DNA from: Chitinispirillaceae bacterium
GTDB lineage: Bacteria; Fibrobacterota; Chitinivibrionia; Chitinivibrionales; Chitinispirillaceae
Direction: 5' to 3'
Length of the DNA: 14,903 nt
Assembly: GCA_016926315.1 (NCBI GenBank)
Contig: JAFGOU010000432.1
Span: forward strand, 1-14,903
The position numbers were made by a program, and so were the translations under genes. The notes beneath the pieces are model-generated. The model made no database searches and was not told the DNA's origin. It saw nothing but the letters and a program-made list of their open reading frames with translations. Positions 12,367 through 14,903 of the stretch are shown in pieces. Every line of letters starts with the position of its first letter. Position 1 is the first letter of the stretch.

Positions 12367-12954
12367 ATGAAAAGCATAGGAAATTTTATCGAGCAAATTC
12401 ATTTTACTTTTCTGGAATCCGATGACGGCAGCCAGAGCATGCAAACAGACCCTACCTTCAGGGATTTTTTAAGATTTGTCGCGATTCAGCAAAGTCTGCA
12501 GACGGCCAGGATCTATGAAAACCTTGCCGAAAAGGTGTTTCCGGAAGAACAGAAATATTTTTTTTCCGACATGACTGATCTGAAACACAGTGAAATAGAA
12601 TGTCTTTTACGATACCGGTCCGACGGTCGCATTGTTTCACTCGAGACGAAAAACCCTATGACGCGTGCCCCATGGCCGGGTAAACCGGGAGTCAAAAGGT
12701 TCGCCACGCTTCAAAACGCCTGCCGATTCGCCATGAACAAAGAACTGGAAACGTACTGCTTATACCTGCGGCTTGCCGACCTGGAGGAGGAGCTGGTGAC
12801 CAAACGGCTGTTTTTATTTCTTGTCCGCCTGCAGAAATGCAGCCTCAACTACGTACAAAACAGGCTACAGTTGATTGCGAATCCGCAAGGGAGCGCGACT
12901 CCCGACGACGCCGCCTCGGCATGCACCCGCCATTCATTCGCCAGGATTGCCTGA
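12367..12954 (+). CDS. Degenerate ferritin-like (rubrerythrin-fold) protein
   Basis: A 195-aa soluble, mostly helical protein with the two-half layout of the rubrerythrin family. Half 1 (~35-82) runs FVAIQQSLQTARIYENLAEK and DMTDLKHSEIECLL; half 2 (~115-170) has FAMNKELETYCLYLRLADL and LFLFLVRLQKCSLNYV. Against the intact paralogue at 10863-11363, the first Glu is Ser43, the first ExxH is D71-LK-H74, the second Glu is kept (E126), and the second ExxH is Q156-KC-S159. The diiron site is therefore probably not functional as such, though a single metal might bind. An unrelated fold is possible. The start has AAAAGGA 8 nt upstream and its own sigma-54 promoter. The C-terminal 25 residues are disordered-looking. 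Confidence 0.6.
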   Translation: MKSIGNFIEQIHFTFLESDDGSQSMQTDPTFRDFLRFVAIQQSLQTARIYENLAEKVFPEEQKYFFSDMTDLKHSEIECLLRYRSDGRIVSLETKNPMTRAPWPGKPGVKRFATLQNACRFAMNKELETYCLYLRLADLEEELVTKRLFLFLVRLQKCSLNYVQNRLQLIANPQGSATPDDAASACTRHSFARIA

Positions 12955-12977
12955 ATCGGTATGTCGTCGATGCATAA

Positions 12978-13196
12978 AAAGGTCGCTCAGCAAGACATCC
13001 TGACGTGGCGGCGCTTTCGTCCCGCTGTACCCATAGGGAGTGCGATCTCCCGCTTCCCGCCAACAACCGGATCACCTGCCCGTGTCACGGTTCGCAATTC
13101 GACGGGGCCGGGAACCTGGCGAGCGGGCCTGCGACAAGAAACCTGAGGAAATACGATACGACGCTGCAGGGGACTGCGGTCACCATCAATGCATAA
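12978..13196 (+). pseudogene. Rieske [2Fe-2S] protein 3' fragment
   Basis: The frame encodes LSSRCTHREC, then CPCHGSQFDGAGN and GPATRNLRKYDTT, the two cluster-binding loops and C-terminal strand of a Rieske protein. All four ligands (two Cys, two His) and the two disulfide Cys are visible. There is no ATG: the frame opens after a TAA at 12975, and only a GTG at 13005 is available, just 6 codons before the CTH loop. The first beta strands, and any Tat or membrane anchor, are missing. The family is normally at least ~100 residues and often ~140-170. It is read as a 5'-truncated gene. The stop overlaps the ATG of the SRPBCC frame. Confidence 0.72.
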
Positions 13197-13728
13197 AGAG
13201 CCGGACATCGCCGGTGCGGGATGCCAGGGTTCCCTGTTCCGGGTTGAGGGCGAAAATCCCCGGACGGTAAAGGGCGCCCACGGCAAGGGGAGAATAACCA
13301 TAAAAGAGATTAGAAGCGAAATCCTCATTAACGCAATGCCTGATAAAATATGGCGGGTGCTTAATGATTTTGGAAAGTACCCGGAATGGAATCCGTTCAT
13401 TCCCTCAATTCAAGGAAAGGTATCGCTTGGAAATGTCATAAAGGTAAAACTGACTCCGCCGGATGCTCCGTCCATGACCTTCAAACCAAAAGTATTGAAG
13501 ATCGATCCAAACAGAGAGTTGAGGTGGTTGGGCAGATTCATCATACCTGGATTGTTTGACGGGGAGCATATTTTTAAAATAATCGACAACAAAAATGGAA
13601 CGGCGACCTTTGTTCAAAGAGAACTGTTTACCGGGGTATTGGTTCCTTTTTTGAGAAAAATGCTCGACGACAACACCGGGCGAGGATTCGAACTGATGAA
13701 TATGAAATTAAAAGAACGGTGTGAATGA
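13189..13728 (+). CDS. SRPBCC family protein, start codon uncertain
   Basis: From about 13303 the frame is a typical SRPBCC/polyketide-cyclase-like lipid-binding fold: KEIRSEILINAMPDKIWRVL, FGKYPEWNPFIPSI, LRWLG near the middle and FEL-N-LKERCE at the end. No ligand can be assigned. The only ATG in frame ahead of it is 13189, giving 179 residues whose first 37 look non-homologous. A good Shine-Dalgarno (AAGGGGAG) stands 7 nt before an ATA at 13300, exactly where family members begin (ATA-AAA-GAG for ATG-AAA-GAG) and giving the usual 142 residues. The native start may thus have mutated, leaving the gene poorly expressed or using the ATA. Confidence 0.82.
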   Translation: MHKEPDIAGAGCQGSLFRVEGENPRTVKGAHGKGRITIKEIRSEILINAMPDKIWRVLNDFGKYPEWNPFIPSIQGKVSLGNVIKVKLTPPDAPSMTFKPKVLKIDPNRELRWLGRFIIPGLFDGEHIFKIIDNKNGTATFVQRELFTGVLVPFLRKMLDDNTGRGFELMNMKLKERCE

Positions 13729-13952
13729 GAGGTTGTCGCTTTATCCGTACGGAGGTATGGAGTAGTGGTAATACACGATCGAACAGCGCCGGGAAATCAG
13801 CGTGGTTCCGGGTCGTCCGAACCGGAAAAAAACGTTAAGCAACATCTTTTCAAAAAACTCGTCATCCAGACCCAATGCATTTGGTTGCCCGATAACCGTT
13901 GATTATTTTTTCATCACAGGAACCCTCCTGCCACGCCAGCGGACATTTTTCA

Positions 13953-13982
13953 TTACCGGAAATCCCTCTGCCGGTAAGAGGG
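13953..13982 (+). other. Overlapping alternative hairpins
   Basis: TTACCGG (13953-13959) pairs with CCGGTAA (13971-13977). CCCTCT (13964-13969) can instead pair with AGAGGG (13977-13982). The two stems exclude each other, as in an attenuator, and lie just before the PAS fragment. The rest of the gap from 13729 to 13992 shows no gene. Confidence 0.25.
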
Positions 13983-13992
13983 TCTCGATACA

Positions 13993-14238
13993 ATGCGGGA
14001 ATTTGATAAAAACTCCTTGATGAAGAATAAAAGTGCGTTGACACCCGTCAACCGGCAGCGCGCGGAGGATACCTTCGATACCACGCCGCAGTGCGGATCT
14101 CGTGGTTCCCCGCAAGGAAAGGATGATCTCACCCCCGGGTCCGACCTGTTCGATTTCGCGCCGGTCGGCTATTTTGTGCTCGATGAAAAAGGCGTGACCT
14201 TCACCGTCAACCTTCCGCTTTCGCGCCATTCCGGCTGA
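13993..14238 (+). pseudogene. PAS-domain sensor protein 5' fragment
   Basis: An 81-aa frame whose residues 51-73 read DLFDFAPVGYFVLDEKGV and TFTVNL, the opening of a PAS domain as seen in sensor histidine kinases and diguanylate cyclases (FDFAPVGYFTLD-G-I--VN). It breaks off after VNL and stops 8 codons later, so the rest of the PAS domain and any kinase are gone. The N-terminal 50 residues are low complexity, with RAED as in PAS linkers. No good ribosome site. It converges on the receiver gene and may be what remains of its cognate sensor (inference). Confidence 0.55.
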
Positions 14239-14249
14239 ATAGCAGCGGT

Positions 14250-14630
14250 TCAGTATACCCCGAAAGCAACGAGATTCTGCTTAAGCGTTTCCGGATCAAC
14301 CGGTTTTTCAAGAAAAAGGTCGGCTCCAAGCGAGAAGGCGTTGCTCCTGATGGACTCGTCTCCGTAAGCGGTCAGGACTATGACGCGGCAGTGTTTCTGT
14401 ACGGTTTTGAGGAGGGTAACAAGATCAAGACCCTCCATGGCAGTGGAGTTCGAGAGCCGCAGATCCACAATCGCCGCGGCATAGACATTTTTTTCCATTA
14501 GCGCTTTGGCCGCATCGGCGGTGGACGCCGTATCCACCTGCACCCAGGGTTCCATAAGCACCTGCCTGAAGCCGAAAAGGACCGCCTCCTCATCATCAAT
14601 CAGCAGAATTCTCTTTTTCTCATCGTTCAT
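14250..14630 (-). CDS. Receiver-only response regulator, second copy
   Basis: A 126-aa CheY-like receiver without an output domain. D12-D13 (LIDDEE), phosphoacceptor D56 (IVDLRLS), T87 (VLTAYGD) and K109 (LEKPV) are intact. It shares block structure with the receiver at 9993-10367, so the pair probably arose by duplication. The start at 14630 has GGGAGA 4 nt upstream and was preferred over a longer frame to 14717. The upstream DNA carries a hairpin (14731-14746) and then the end of a group II intron, so its promoter may have been altered by the insertion. Confidence 0.9.
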   Translation of the reverse strand: MNDEKKRILLIDDEEAVLFGFRQVLMEPWVQVDTASTADAAKALMEKNVYAAAIVDLRLSNSTAMEGLDLVTLLKTVQKHCRVIVLTAYGDESIRSNAFSLGADLFLEKPVDPETLKQNLVAFGVY

Positions 14631-14730
14631 TGAATCTCCCTGATTCCACGACACCTTCGGGTGGCCATAGGGCTTTCGTGAAATGGCGCCAATGCCGCTT
14701 TGCAGTGTAGCAATCATAGTATATTGCCTT

Positions 14731-14746
14731 CAGGCGACTTCGCCTG
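14731..14746. repeat. Inverted repeat upstream of second receiver gene
   Basis: CAGGCGA-CT-TCGCCTG, a 7-bp palindrome with a 2-nt centre, flanked on both sides by GTATATT in direct repeat (14719-14725 and 14748-14754). It may be an operator or an mRNA hairpin. Confidence 0.35.
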
Positions 14747-14832
14747 CTGTATATTAACGTTGCGACCGCGACTCGATGTTCAATTTAAACCGCTTTATTC
14801 ATAAATTCCAACAAGATTTCACCGCAGAGGCG

Positions 14833-14903
14833 GTAGAGTAGGCGCGGGGATTACGCCGCGCCCCTCGTCGAACCGTACGTGCAGATTTCCCGCATACGGC
14901 TCA
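14833..14903 (-). mobile_element. Group II intron 3' end (domains V and VI)
   Basis: On the minus strand, 14902-14870 reads GAGCCGTATGC...GCACGTACGGTTC, the 33-nt catalytic domain V with the AGC triad. The central loop is GAAAT in place of a simple GNRA. Next, 14866-14834 folds as domain VI: GAG and the GC-rich arm pair with the CCCGCGCC and CTC arm, leaving a bulged TA whose A (14839) is the expected branch point, 7 nt from the presumed 3' splice site ...CTAC (14833). The intron body and any reverse transcriptase would lie beyond the right edge of the window. A hairpin ACCGC-AGAG-GCGGT (14821-14834) spans the junction. Confidence 0.75.

Noticed and set aside
13869..13884. GG-N10-GC on the minus strand near the SRPBCC gene
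   Set aside because: The -12 is ATGC and the first base is not T; no gene lies downstream on that strand.
13903..14229. 108-codon minus-strand frame
   Set aside because: Opposes the recognisable PAS segment on the plus strand and shows no domain of its own.
1..14903. CRISPR arrays, tRNA or rRNA genes, insertion sequence transposases
   Set aside because: None seen on either strand by eye.

Overview
The window reads as chromosomal DNA of an anaerobic or microaerophilic Gram-negative bacterium of moderate GC content. It carries a superoxide reductase, a rubrerythrin-like protein, a bacterioferritin-type protein, a fermentative D-lactate dehydrogenase, DUF3047 and DUF2845 exported proteins and sigma-54 type promoters. 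This mix would suit Desulfobacterota or a neighbouring phylum. That placement is inference from gene content; no rRNA or other taxonomic marker is present.

Layout. 1-3.7 kb: the 3' part of a dienelactone hydrolase (+), then a minus-strand set: a pirin gene interrupted by an in-frame TGA, a DUF3047 exported protein, a pterin-4a-carbinolamine dehydratase (PCD1), and a pncB/pncA deletion remnant. A 3' fragment of a second dienelactone hydrolase lies beside them (+). 3.8-4.4 kb: a DUF2934 gene (-) faces a DUF1540 gene (+) across a 323-bp region with two divergent sigma-54 promoters. 4.4-10.4 kb: ten plus-strand genes in series: DUF1540, superoxide reductase, bacterioferritin-like, FAD-dependent reductase, a pteridine-reductase-type SDR, folB, folK, ldhA, a 37-aa ORF and a receiver-only response regulator. 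The part from the FAD reductase onward is tightly packed or overlapping. 10.4-11.4 kb: a minus-strand pair, rubrerythrin-like plus a second PCD (PCD2). 11.5-13.0 kb: a DUF2845 gene (+) collides tail to tail with a heavy-metal-binding-domain gene (-). The latter faces a degenerate ferritin-like gene (+) across another 331-bp region with two divergent sigma-54 promoters. 13.0-14.9 kb: a Rieske fragment, an SRPBCC gene whose start codon looks lost, a PAS fragment, a second receiver-only protein (-), and at the right edge the 3' end (domains V and VI) of a group II intron on the minus strand.

How the genes fit together. Two themes run through the window. One is iron, oxygen and peroxide handling: superoxide reductase, FAD reductase, three ferritin-fold proteins and a Rieske remnant. 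The other is pterins: a PTR1/FolM-type SDR, FolB, FolK and two PCDs, with no aromatic amino acid hydroxylase in view. Five well-matched -24/-12 elements all sit in the right orientation 55-79 nt upstream of start codons. They tie DUF3047, DUF2934, DUF1540 (and probably the redox genes after it), the metal-binding protein and the degenerate ferritin-like protein into one probable RpoN regulon. The flanks contain many broken genes, so this looks like an accessory or decaying region.
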